DNA from: Eutypella sp. D-1
Lineage: Eukaryota; Ascomycota; Sordariomycetes; Xylariales; Diatrypaceae
Reading direction: 5' to 3'
Length of the DNA stretch: 64,000 nucleotides
Assembly (NCBI GenBank): GCA_023313575.1
Contig: JAJTTP010000001.1
Coordinates: 1,364,001-1,428,000 of the forward strand
Position numbers and translations under genes: made by a program. Within the stretch, counting starts at the first letter, position 1; each line of letters opens with the position of its first letter. Under the pieces are notes generated by a model. It was not told the DNA's origin, searched no databases, and saw only the letters and a list, made by a program, of their open reading frames with translations. Below, in pieces: positions 34,259 to 45,189 of the stretch.

Positions 34259-35194
34259 TATGGCAAAATTTACTGGAGTAGATTGGAATGGGGGACTGGC
34301 TGTCTTAAACCCTAAGAAGCAATATGGTTGGTAGACATGAGGGTTTCGACAGTATATATATATATATATATAGCCTTTTATCTCTCCCAACTCCTATTTG
34401 TCTTTCAGCTTATATATCTGGCAAGTCCCCCAACCGACTAGCGCCCCTTTCCCCAGATTTTACCCCGGATACAAGGCAGAGAGAGCTTCACAGGGGCATG
34501 CGTAATTTTCCGCTGATCTATCTGGGATTATGTTTGCTGTTCGGTCACTGAAGTGGCGTTAGCCAATTCCTGGGGGCTGACGATAACCCTCGTCGTTGTC
34601 ATAGAGCAATGTAGCCCCTGGATCTTACCCCACCCTACTTCCCCAGGTGATAACTTAGCTCCCACTCAACATCAAGTTTCTACTCATGTACTTAGTAACA
34701 GCGAAACGTTATTATCTATAAATGGGCTTAGATAGGTTGACGGGTATTGGCACTGAAGTCAAACTCGAGACTCTTGCCCAAGTTTGGAGGCGTCGGACCG
34801 AGATGGGCTCCACTTAACCGACCAAAGGGTCCCGCCCGGCCCGAGAACTGAATAGGGGTCTAGCCATGCCGCAGTTCCGAACCAGCATTGACCATTCAGT
34901 TCCAGTGCCTGTAAGTCTATCTAGACTGGGATTGTAGTGTTTTGGTAGGCTTCTCGGTGGCATTTATCACGACCTTTAATATCACCCACACAAACTTGAC
35001 CAACCACCAAACAGGCGATTCTTCATTTTCGTAGCAAGTAGACGCTATATCCGAGATATTCACGGCTTACACTTATCAGCGGAAGGCGACCTAAGGCTAT
35101 AGAGATAGTTTACATATGTAGCCCGCCTATCTTAAACTTTGCGTTCGTCCACTCGCACTAATAGTCTTGCCTCCACATTTCCGGTGCTTGAAAC
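34259..35194. promoter_or_regulatory. Bidirectional promoter, permease/PRODH
   Basis: 936 bp between divergent starts. It holds CGGACCGAGAT at 34794-34804 and CGGCCCGAGAA at 34837-34847, both copies of the cluster word (reverse orientation, second with one mismatch), 360-400 bp from the PRODH start. A (TA)10 tract at 34353-34372 lies about 95 bp from the permease start. Confidence 0.55.
34353..34372. repeat. (TA)10 dinucleotide repeat
   Basis: Perfect TA dinucleotide run in the 5' leader or proximal promoter of the permease gene. Confidence 0.85.
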
Positions 35195-37116
35195 ATGCTG
35201 CCTTCCTTAGCTGCCCGGCAGCGTATATTATTAACGGCTCGACGGTCCCTTCTCGTGCGCAACCCCCGGCTTCTCCAATCAACGACGACCTCAGCATCAT
35301 CTACAGGCAGTTTGAAAGGTGCTGCTGCTTTCAACAAGAGGAGAACATTGTACACACTAGGCGGTTTAAGTCTGTCCGCTATTGGTTTGTTATGGAGGCG
35401 GGGAAACGAGGCTGAGTATCGTGACGATCCGCGCGACGTGAAAGCTTTGTCGATGGTCCCTTTCGGTAAACTCTTTTCCGGGTGGATGTAAGTATATACT
35501 CGTAGCAGGAGAAAAGCCCTGCCTATCTTTACTATTTGGGGCTGTCTATTCCATCATGGTTACCTACTCACAGTTGTTTACTCCCAGAGCTTTTGCCTTT
35601 TGCTCCTCTCCCACTTGGGTGGATGCAAGCGAGTCCTCGTACAACATACTCTCCAAGATCCCTGTAATATCCTCTATCGTCCACTTCGTCGTCATGGGGA
35701 CCTTCTTCAACCAGTTCCTGGGCGGAGAGACTACTGCCGAGTGCATCCCAAAGATAGAGGCGCTGCATGCGCAGCAGATCGCGACGCTGCTCGGTTACAA
35801 CATCGAGGCTAATCTTGATGGCTCGAGCAAGGACCCGGCGTTGATCCGCGAGCAGATACGACACGTGCTGGCTTCAATTGAGGCCCAGGGCGAGCTGGCC
35901 CGGAAGCTCTGGCCCGACGCCAGCGCCACCAGTGGCGACAACCGGTTCTGGGTTCGTATTAAGATGACAGGCCTGCTTCCCCATCCCGTCGCTTTGTACC
36001 GGGGCTCGGCCGCCATTCTCCAAGCGAGGGAGGAGAGGGGACTGGACAAGGACATCCCGTACCCCGGCCTGCCCCATGACGGCGACTGGGAAGCTGCGCT
36101 CCATGGCAAGGGCGTTACGGATGAGGACCGCCAGCAGCTGCGCGGTTTGCGGGCCACGCTAGAGATTATAGCGAGCAAGGCACGGGACCACAACGTACGC
36201 ATCGTTATCGACGCTGAGCAGTCGTGGTATCAGCCCGTCATTGACAGTCTGACCGACGAGCTCATGAGGAAGTACAACGCCCTGGATGGCGACGGACCCG
36301 CGACTTGCATTGCTTCGTTCCAGGCCTACCTGCGCCGCTACCCGCAGCTGCTAGAACAGCAGATCCGGCGCGCCGACGAGAAGGGCTATAAACTCCTCTT
36401 CAAACAGGTCCGAGGTGCTTACATGGCGACTGAGGCCGATCGGTGGTTTAGGGAAGGGCGCGAGGGGGAGGGGCCGGTTTGGTCCACCAAGGCGGAGACA
36501 GACGCCAGCTATAACTTTGGCGTCGAGAAGACGCTAGCTACCGTTTCCAGGCAGCTGCAGGAGACAGGCCACTCCCGGATCGGCGCCGTGTTTGCGACAC
36601 ATAATGCGGTCAGCATTGATCTCGCCATTAGACTCATAGAGCAGTACCAGCTGGCTAGGCGAGATGAAAGCGAGGATAAACTTATAGTACCAAACGAAGT
36701 TGCGAGTAGCATTGCGTTTGCGCAGCTGTATGGTGAGTTTGCTCGTTGGGTCAAATCCGGGAAATTATGCTGATGTACCACTGCTAACACTCTCTGCTTG
36801 TAATAACAAGGTATGAAAGACGACCTCACCAACAGGATTACTGGAACGCTTGAAAGTAAGGGCAGGTTCCCGCTTGTTGTTAAGGTGAGTGAGAGATTCC
36901 ACCACTCTAGCTCTCAGGGGCAACTTCCCCTAAGTCAACCGTTTTAACCAAGCACCACAGTCAATGAGTTATGGGGACTTGAAAGAGTGTCTACCATTTC
37001 TGGCTAGGCGAGCCGCCGAGAATAAAGCTGTGTTAGAAGGAAGGGGCGGAGCTGTTGCCGAGAGGATAAGGTTGGGTCGCGAAATTCGGAGGCGTCTCCT
37101 ACCCATCAGCTCATGA
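35195..37116 (+). CDS. Proline dehydrogenase (proline oxidase), mitochondrial
   Basis: Four exons, 35195-35487, 35588-36732, 36811-36884 and 36961-37116, in consistent phase give 555 aa. The N-terminus is an Arg/Ser-rich, acid-free mitochondrial presequence (MLPSLAARQRILLTARRSLL). The TIM-barrel PRODH motifs follow: IDAEQSWYQPVID, ASFQAYLRRYPQLLEQQI, LFKQVRGAYM, FATHNAVSIDLAI, and the C-terminal SMSYGDLKECLPFLARRAAEN with the conserved RRR helix. Reaction: FAD-dependent oxidation of L-proline to P5C, passing electrons to the respiratory chain. It is the equivalent of Aspergillus prnD and yeast Put1. It neighbours P5CDH in the same orientation. As P5CR is also in the cluster, both directions of the proline/P5C cycle are encoded here. 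Confidence 0.94.
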
Positions 37117-37707
37117 GTAACCATGCCGAGGCAGCTTCTGGTATAACCATATCGTTGAGATACGGAACCCATTAAACCTTACATAGAAATTCACCCCAGA
37201 GTACCGATAAAGCCTAAGCCGGAGGCCTACAGACAAAGGAGTTGTCATTTAATTGTGTGCCCGGCGCAGCAGCCGGTGAAACGAGGGTCCTGATGGATGT
37301 CGCATGTGTACCGATGATCTATCGTCTAAACGCCCCGGAACGGGTTAAATAATTGGGGTCTGCATAAGCAAAGTCGGTAATGTCCTCTGTCTCTAATGAT
37401 CTCGGGCCGGCGAGCTAGACGGATGGAGGTGCCCTTAGCAGCTATCTTAGTTCCGATTACTAGTTATTAGATCAGCCGACGATGAGAGGCTCTTTGTTTA
37501 TGCGACGAAATAGATGCTACTATCCTGCAGTGGTTAAAGGCTTGGTATTCCTCGGTCCGAGGATGATGTTAACCAGGTTGGATAATGGGGCCATGCTGGT
37601 GATTATCTATGTACATACGACCAGCGTTATCCAGCCTCGCTGCGTTTTCCATTGACCTCAGCATTCGTCTCACTATCACATGAGTATTTATCTTATCGAG
37701 CATGATC
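37117..37707 (+). promoter_or_regulatory. P5CDH promoter with two CGG-N-CCG sites
   Basis: ATCTCGGGCCG at 37399-37409 is an exact copy of the cluster word. The perfect palindrome CCTCGGTCCGAGG is at 37550-37562. They lie about 305 and 155 bp upstream of the start codon. Confidence 0.6.
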
Positions 37708-39476
37708 ATGGCCGGCACTATTCTATACCCAGAACCTGCTAATGCCGAAGGGGTAGGTATCCCTCCCGTTTCATCATAAGCATCCTGTGAAAGTGTATCA
37801 GCCCTGACTAACCTTACCCGAGTTCTCAGTTCCCATACGAACCCGGCTCGCAGGAGCGAAAACTCTTGATCGCTGCTCTTGCGGAGATGGAGAGCGTCAC
37901 CGCCGATATCCCAAGCATCATTAACGGCGAGCGCATTTACAACGGCCGGAAGAGGACTCAGGGCAACCCTTGGAAGAGATACGGCATCCCGCTAGCGGAG
38001 TATTACGAAGTAGAAAAGGAAACCATCGAGCAAAATGCCATTCCCGGTACCCTTGCGGCGCGGAAGAAGTGGGCCAACCTGCCGTTCCGGGAACGGGCGG
38101 CCGTCTACAAGCGCGCGGCTCAGCTCGTGGCGTCGCCCCGGTGGCGGTGGAGACTCATGGCAGCGACCATGATCGGGCAGGGTAAGACATGTGGGCAGGC
38201 TGAGGGCGACTGCATCGCCGAGGTGATTGACACCCTGAATTTTCACGTCTACCTCTGTTACCAGCTCTACCAGCAGCAGCCGTCAAAACAGTCCGATGCG
38301 GAGTCCAACTTCCTCGACTACAGGCCGCTCGAGGGCTTCCTCCTAGCCATTTCGCCTTTCAACTTCACCGCCCTGGGCGCGCACATCGCCTTCACCCCTG
38401 CTATACTTGGTAACGTTGTGCTCTGGAAGCCATCACCGATGGCTGTGCTGTCAAACTACATTCTGTACGAGATCATGGAAGAGGCAGGACTACCCGCGGG
38501 CGTTATCCAGTTTCTCCCTGCGGCGGATCCTGACGTTGTGGTTGAGCCCGCCCTCGCAAGCCGACACTTTGCCGGTCTCCACTACACAGGTTCCTCCGCC
38601 GTTCTGCGGAGCCTGTGGGCGCGTATCGGTGCCAACACACCCATCTACAAGACCTTCCCACGTGTAGTCGGGGAGAGCGGCGGAAAGAACTTCCACCTAG
38701 TGCACAACTCCTGCTGCAGGGACGGCGATGCCGACTGGCTGGCATCGGCGGCTGTGCGCTCTGCCTATGAATTCCAGGGCCAGAAATGCAGCGCCTTGTC
38801 CCGCTTCTTCGTGCCCCAGTCCATGTGGGACAAGGGCGACCTAAAGACGGCGCTTGTGCGAGAAGCCGCTAAGATGACGCATGGCGACGACGTCAAGCAG
38901 ATTCACCACCCCCTGGGCCCCTTGGTATCCCAGGCTTCATTCGAACGCTTCGTCGGGTTCGTTAAACGTGCCCAGAACGACGGTCACCGACTGATCTACG
39001 GTGGCGAGGTGGGCGGCGGCGACGGATTCTTCGTCCAGCAGGCCATCTTCGAGGTCAATCAAGCTGCCAATGGAAACGACCCAGCAGAGTCAGAGCTGAT
39101 GACCAAGGAGCTATTTGGGCCCCTGCTCGCAGTGCAAACGTACGACGATGTCTCACCCACGGGGTTCCAGGACGTGTGCGACCTCATCGATGGTACGACT
39201 GAGTATGGACTTGCGGGTTCTGTTTTCGCACGCGACCGGGAGGCAGTGCGGCTCGCAGACGCGCGACTACGGGACTCGGTTGGCATGTTCTGTATCAATG
39301 ACAAGAGCACGGGGGCCGTCATCGGCGCTCACCCTTTCGGGGGTGCGCGTTCCAGCGGCACCAATGACAAGGCCAACTCCATCAACGTGCTCTTGCGCTT
39401 CTCAAGCATTCGCTGCATCAAAGACTCCTACGTGACCCGGAGCAGTACACTGAGCGCTTTCCACATCCCCGAATGA
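37708..39476 (+). CDS. Delta-1-pyrroline-5-carboxylate dehydrogenase (P5CDH, ALDH4 family)
   Basis: Two exons, 37708-37752 and 37830-39476 (77-nt intron, GTAGGT ... TCTCAG), give 563 aa (an in-frame ATG at 37702 would add two residues). Family marks: SPFNFTALG, LWKPSPMAVLSN, the catalytic Glu in VVGESGGKN (E297) and the catalytic Cys in GQKCSALSR (C335), FGPLLAVQTYDD, and HPFGGARSSGTNDKANS. Reaction: NAD-dependent oxidation of glutamate semialdehyde/P5C to glutamate, the step after PRODH (Aspergillus prnC, yeast Put2). Known fungal enzymes are mitochondrial, but this N-terminus (MAGTILYPEPANAEG) has no Arg-rich presequence, so location is uncertain. It probably works with the adjacent PRODH. 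Confidence 0.94.
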
Positions 39477-39874
39477 CACAACAGCGGTTGAAAGCAAGCA
39501 GGATTGGTAGGGCCGTAGTTTATTGGCATTAAACGATTTCTGTGGTCTTGGCTAATACTTACTGGTCAAGAATTATGTACTTTCAGCCCTTGTTAGCAAT
39601 AGAGCAAAATTTCCAAGGAATGGGAGCACATAGCAAATCCAACGGCACACTGCCGCGGTCAGAACTGGCGGTTTAGCTGAATATTATCGTGGATCATGGT
39701 CACATCTCCGTTGATGGTTATATAAATATATATTGGAACATATACTCCATACTCCCTGGCGGAGCCAGAACTAGGAAGTCCCCATCGTACACCAACATCA
39801 TTGACTGCTTCCTAAATACATACATGTAGTACATCCTGTTCTCTACATGGATAAACGTTTCGATTATGAATTCC
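39477..39874. other. Convergent 3' intergenic region
   Basis: It lies between the 3' ends of P5CDH (+) and the isocyanide synthase-TauD gene (-). AT-rich, no gene recognised. Confidence 0.45.
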
Positions 39875-42084
39875 TCAGTCAAAGTGTATTCTCCATAACT
39901 CGCGGTCGCACCCAGCCGTGAAGTCGCTCCGGGTGTGCATGGCCAGAATATTATCACTGACCAGCAGATCACCCTTCTCCCACGCGTGGTAGTAAACCAC
40001 GCGGCGATCGTATAGGAGACCATCGAGGGTTTCGCATATCGCTTTCCCATCCCGTCCAAGGGCAAGGTCAAGTCCAAGCCCAGGCCCCTCATTAACGTCG
40101 TCGTCGGTGTCATCAGCGTTCTCGATCTCTACTAGTGTCTGCTCGAACTTGGTCTTACTCTGCGGCCAAGGCTCGTGATACCGGAGGCACGGCTGGCCTG
40201 TGGTCGGGTGATCCGTCACTAACGGCAGGCCTCGCAGCACCGTTGCGTTGAACGACGAAGTCGACACACTCCAGGTCAGGCCTCGGAGGTAGTCTAGAGA
40301 CAGGTGATGCGGCAGATGCTTGAATACCTGTGTCGAGCTTGAGAAAAGAGTGAACCCTGTATCCTTGGGTGATGTTGTTACGGCCGCAAACAATTGAAAC
40401 CTGGGCAAGGGTTAGGTCAAAGACCATAGTAAGCTTACGTAAGATAGGGGTGGTGAAAGATAATAGGTTTGGGTGAGGGAGGGGGGGATATACTTCGGGG
40501 GAGTTGACACCAGCCTCTCGACTCCATCATCACCTGTTTGTTTCTCAGTCTTGAACAAGCCATCGTAGTGGAACGGCATCCACTCGGCCGAAAGCACGTT
40601 GTTAAGTCCGCGTGTGTCTGTGCCGCGATCCTTGACCTCAAGCACCAAGCCGAACTTCCACGGCAACGGCTTGCCGAACTGGTCCGCTTTACCGACGAAT
40701 TTATCTCGATCAGTGCAGCCCCGGAACCCACGCAACACTACAGGGGAGTTCCGCTCCGCAAGTGCCCGCACCTTGGCCGCCTCTATATCCTCGATGGACA
40801 AAGCACCCTTGCCCGCCGCTGGGTGGATGAGGAGGCCTGCTGGATACAGCGGCTCGCTTACGATGCCCCCACTCTTTTCCGTGTCCCACATGAGAAGGTC
40901 GGTTTTCTCGCGGTAGTAGCTCGGACGGCCATCCTCATAGACCAGCTCGAGTTCCGGGTTGGAGTCGAACTCGGATCGCGGACCCGTCGTTGTAGTCCCG
41001 TCTAGCCGGAAGGCGATGCTACAGTGCCATGGTGTGGTGAAAATTGTGTCTGTTGGCAGTAGGTTGACGGACAATTTGTTCTCGCCTGTCGAGGGGTGGA
41101 TAGAGAGGCGCAACCGGTCGCGGAACTTCTCGCGGACGGCTCGGGCGAAGGCCTGGGTGGGTGTTAGCTCGTTGTACATCCGCAGAAAAAGAATATATCA
41201 CTGACATCGCCCCTATTAAGCATCTGCTTCGCGATGTACTCCACGCCCCTCTTATACTTAGACTTGCTGCGAGCCTCACCGACAGGGTAGACATCTTGGA
41301 GGTCGGTGGCGAGGAACTTAATGTAACCACGATAGGTCAGGCAGGTGTCCTCGTCCTCAGAGATCTTGAGCGCGGCATTGTACTCGGGTCGACTGAAGTG
41401 GCGCAACAGTGCAAGCCGGAAGTTAGTCGCGTTAGCTACATAGGTGATCTCATCCAGTTCGTCTGGCACGTCGATGTGCACCAGGTCCTTCAGCCGGGAG
41501 AACTCGATATGGTGGAACCCCTTCTGCGCACTCAGAGCCCGCAATGCCTCGCCGTACGCCCAAACCTCCTTGTCCGGTACGCTAAGTAGGTCTTAAGACA
41601 AACGTTATGGTGTCAGCTTCGTAATCAGGACAGGTACAGGAGAAAAGTAAGAAATTGACGGTACAATACCATTATACACCAGGCCATCTGAGATGATCAT
41701 TAATTTGGCTCCCGGGGGGTATATATCCTTGATCGCGGCACACAGGCCGTTGAGGTGGGCCAGCGCGAACTCCTCCGCTTTGTCGGGTAGACGCCCCAGC
41801 ACCTTCGTACTTGTGTTGGGAGACTTAAAGGGGAACGCGGGCAGGCACATGAGGATCGGCTGGCCGGCGGCTACTTTAGTATAGACCTGGGCGAGGAAGC
41901 CGAAAGTACCATGAGCGGATTTGGTGGTCGACGCATCCCGATGGAGTCGATACCTGGCGATGACGTCTAGGATTCGGGACGCCAGCTGGAGACCTGAGGG
42001 GTCCAGGTTCCCAAGGCGCGTCGCGGCAGAAGGGGAATTTGACTTATGTGTCTCTTCTGAGACTGTATAGATTGCGGACGGCAT
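39875..42084 (-). CDS. Isocyanide synthase-TauD dioxygenase fusion (DIT1/PvcA + TauD/TfdA)
   Basis: Four exons, 42084-41670, 41591-41206, 41152-40494 and 40400-39875, phases 1/0/2, give 661 aa. The ATG at 42084 is used; the frame's earlier start is TTG. Residues about 15-340 match the DIT1/PvcA isocyanide synthase family: SDG at 132-134 followed by VYNDLL, AKQMLNRGDAFARAV, and RLSIHP at 282-287. Residues about 370-661 match TauD/TfdA Fe(II)/2-oxoglutarate dioxygenases: HYD (H462, D464), SPKDTGFTLFSS, distal H642 and Arg653/657. Known chemistry: the synthase condenses an amino acid's amine with ribulose-5-phosphate carbon to give an isonitrile; PvcB-type dioxygenases then oxidise it, often with decarboxylation. 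The intron 2 donor is GTCAGT. No canonical cluster motif lies upstream. This is the likely backbone gene; the amino acid used is unknown. Confidence 0.93.
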
Positions 42085-43285
42085 CGTGAGCAAATTTCTT
42101 CTCTTTTTTTATCTCTGTATCGGTATGGCAGTCTCTGATGCAACCGGGGGACTTGGCTTTGAGATCAGATGTTACCCAACAATTCCCAGTGTACCCGTAG
42201 CACCGGTTGAATGGGTTTTGGTGGTAGATAAGAGAGTTCTGGAATTATTCCGTCGCTGTCTCCTTTGTCACCGGTCCTGCAGTGTCGGTCGTAGTCAATG
42301 CAGTTATCAAATAGCAGAACGAGTGAAAGTTCAACCCGGTGTTCCACGGTGGTATATGAGTTAAATCCACCACAAACTGCCGAACGATTTCCCTCCCCCT
42401 TGCCCCTCCTCCATTTCGGCCGTTCACATACACGACCGTCGGGTCACCACTCAAGGCCAAGGTAACGTGAGAACAAACTCTGCGACACCCGGGCGGCCGA
42501 GGACGGGGTCTACCTACGCATAAGGAAGCTGGATCCACACGGAGGGTTAGTTCACAACTGACGATTCTAGGTCACATACACCCACTCTTTTTCACTTATT
42601 GATGCCGTGCTATTGTTTTCCGGTGGCGTTGAGCGGCTAAATCTTGATCTTCCTCTTTCTGACCCCTGTCTCAAAATCCTCCGTCACCTAACAAAAGTGG
42701 AAAGTCAATATACTCGGCGCCAGTGGGGAAGCTGGGTTTATGTGCCATACGCCCGTGGCAACATACAATCCGGCCAGAGCACCTACAATCGAGCAAGAAC
42801 ACATGAAATTCGTTTCGCCTGCCTGACCTGGTTCTTAGTTGAGGTTACACTATATGCCAGGGAAGGCGAAATGCTTCCTAATTGGGTTCGATTTCCTAGT
42901 TTGACGTGATACGCGGTCATCGGCGGCCCCGGCCGGCCACGGCGGTCTAGCCAACTACTGGACCGATAGTTCGGAGGCTTTTAGCTCCCCTATAACTCGT
43001 GGGTGAGGTCCGTTTGCTATCGAGCGATCATCAGTCGACTCCGTTAATGCGCAATTTTCGTGTTACAAATCAATGTGTTTCCCTTAACCTCGATCTCGTA
43101 TAATCTCCAGCCCCTACGCTGAAATAGTTCGCGCCAAGATTCAGTCAACTCCTCATTCAATTCTTAGAAGTTGCTTGTTCGGGGCAGGGCAGTCACTTAT
43201 CTACACGTGTAATACTGCTGCTCGATCGAACTTACGCCGCAAGCCTTTCACCACAAATCGTTACTCGTAACCTCCAGTTGTCACC
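42085..43285. promoter_or_regulatory. 1.2-kb bidirectional promoter, isocyanide synthase/FAD monooxygenase
   Basis: The space between two divergent starts. I looked for ATCTCGGNCCG and found no exact copy. The closest are GTCACCGGTCCTG near 42270 and GGCGGCCGAGGAC near 42495 (no spacer), plus a GC-rich CGGCCCCGGCCGGCC run near 42925. No gene recognised; an open frame at 42607-42909 has no domain. Confidence 0.4.
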
Positions 43286-45189
43286 ATGGGCAAGTACCTT
43301 CACGGCTCAGAGGCCGAACAGCAGGAATTCGATTTGGCAATTATAGGCGGTTAGTCTTCGGATCACGGCATGTGCCCCTCACTTTTTGATTGCCTCACTG
43401 ACACACTCCTTTAGGCGGGCCGACCGGTCTTCTATCAGCCGCCTTAGCAGAAAAGCTCGGGCTGTCAGTGTGTGTCTTTGGTACAACAACCACTTCTTGG
43501 TAGCACTGTGTAGGGTCACTTGCTCACGGCGATACAGATGCAAAGCCAGGTCCCCTTGAGCTGGGACGGGCAGACGCCTTGAATGCCCGAACGCAACAGT
43601 ATTTTGAAATCGTGGGGATCCTCGACGAACTTTTGCCTAAAGGCCTTAAATGCAACAGTAGGATATTAACAGAAACCCCCCCAACTTGGAAGGCATTACG
43701 TAGCGGACATCTAATAGGCTGCAGCAAGCTCGACGTTTGCCGATGGCGATTTCAAGTCTCGCCAAAGCCATTGGTGGACGAGTCTCGAGCACTGCCTGCA
43801 CCGCAATTTCTTAATGATTGGCCAGCCTGAAGTCGAGAAGGTCATACTCAGCCGCCTCAACACCCCGGTTTGGTTCGGCGAGCAGGTCGTCTCCATTTCG
43901 GAGACTGATACCGGTGTATCAGTGACTTCGGACCGCAGCCGGACGGTTCGGGCTAAGTACGCCATCGCCGCCGACGGGGCGCGGTCGACCATCCGGAATG
44001 CGCTGAACATCGACTTTGCCGGCACTAAACCCGAGATGGTCTGGGCAGTCCTCGACACATTCATTGACACCGACTTCCCGGTCTGCTCGGAGATCATTAC
44101 CTTCCAACTCAGAGGCCAATCACGCGTCGCATGGATTCCCAGGGAACGGGGGATGGCGCGGTTCTACGTTCTCCTTGAAGAGGGGCCAATCACGCAAGAC
44201 AGGGCAGAGAGTTCGCTTCGAGAGCACCTCGCTCCCTATAAGATTGACTTTGTGAAGACAGAGTGGTTCAGCACGTTTGAAGGTACGTTCATATTGCTAC
44301 TGGCCACCATAGCAATGGCTATCGAAAGTAGTAAAAACTGACGTCATGGGTCTTCTCATAGTCAAAGAGAGAATCGCGTCGACATTTGTGTCAAAGCAAG
44401 GAACTGGTCGGATTATTCTAGCCGGGGATGCAGCACACGTACACTCCGTCAATGGTGGACAGGGACTGAATACAGGGATTGCCGATGCCTTTGCTCTGAC
44501 GTGGCGGATAGTGACGGCTATCAAGAGTACGTCCTTGACTCCAGATGGAGCGCTGAAGCTCATCCGCAGCTACGACACGGAACGCCGCAAGGTTGCACAG
44601 GAGGTCATCGATGTCGCTGCAAGGCTGGTGAGAGACACGATACACACTGCTAAGCAGTACGTTGCGACGATTGAGAAGAACGCCGCATACATTACCGGTA
44701 AGAGAGAAAGCATCCTTCGTTCTCCACCTGATCAAACACTCGTCAGGTCTAACGTTGCACGACATAGGAATGGGTGTATCATATGACGGGCTCGGTTCTG
44801 AGCTCATCTCAGAGTCCGAAAGGGGTATCTGGAAAGCTGGCAAACGGTGTCCAGACATCTACCTCAGTCAACCTGGAAGTGATACAATGCGACTGTACTC
44901 GATGCTGTCATATGGAAAGTTTGTGGTCCTTGCCATAGGGGGGCCACAGGGCTGCCACGGTCACTTCACGGACGTATGCACACATCTCACGCTCCTTCCC
45001 GACGCCTCTAGGGAAAAGCACGCAAACGGTTACTCTAAAGAGGCTCCCGCGGAGGAAAAGATCTTCTCGTCCGACGTCGTTACCAACGACCAAACCTTTG
45101 TGGTTGTGGTCCGCCCGGACATGTATATTGGGTATATCGGTGACGGTGAGGGATGGAAGGAGTACTTAGCAAGCGTTTTCATGCATTAA
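43286..45189 (+). CDS. FAD-dependent aromatic-type monooxygenase (phenol hydroxylase/PheA-TfdB family)
   Basis: Six exons, 43286-43349, 43415-43480, 43538-43657, 43725-44282, 44362-44697 and 44747-45189, in consistent phase give 528 aa. The FAD_binding_3 fold is clear: IIGGGPTGLLSA (residues 19-30), VFDAKPGPLELGRADALNARTQQYFE, the AADGARSTIRNAL motif, and GRIILAGDAAHVHSVNGGQGLN. A C-terminal thioredoxin-like lobe follows (MLSYGKFVVLAIGGPQG ... VVVRPDMYIGYIGD), as in phenol hydroxylases. Reaction: NADPH/O2 hydroxylation, usually of a phenolic or other activated ring. An aromatic substrate would fit an isonitrile made from tyrosine or tryptophan, but that is inference. The first intron has a GTTAGT donor. 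It shares a promoter with the isocyanide synthase-TauD gene. Confidence 0.92.

Noticed and set aside
32759..39476. Direct equivalence to the Aspergillus prn cluster
   Set aside because: The permease is of the AAAP (mtr) family rather than the APC family of prnB, a P5C reductase is present, and I cannot show that either regulator is PrnA. Kept only as resemblance.
27436..45189. Peroxisomal targeting of cluster enzymes (C-terminal SKL-type signal)
   Set aside because: None of the cluster enzymes checked (P5CR, BVMO, PRODH, P5CDH, isocyanide synthase-TauD, FAD monooxygenase) ends in a PTS1. The cupin does end in SKL, but its translation shows no other support, so no localisation was assigned.
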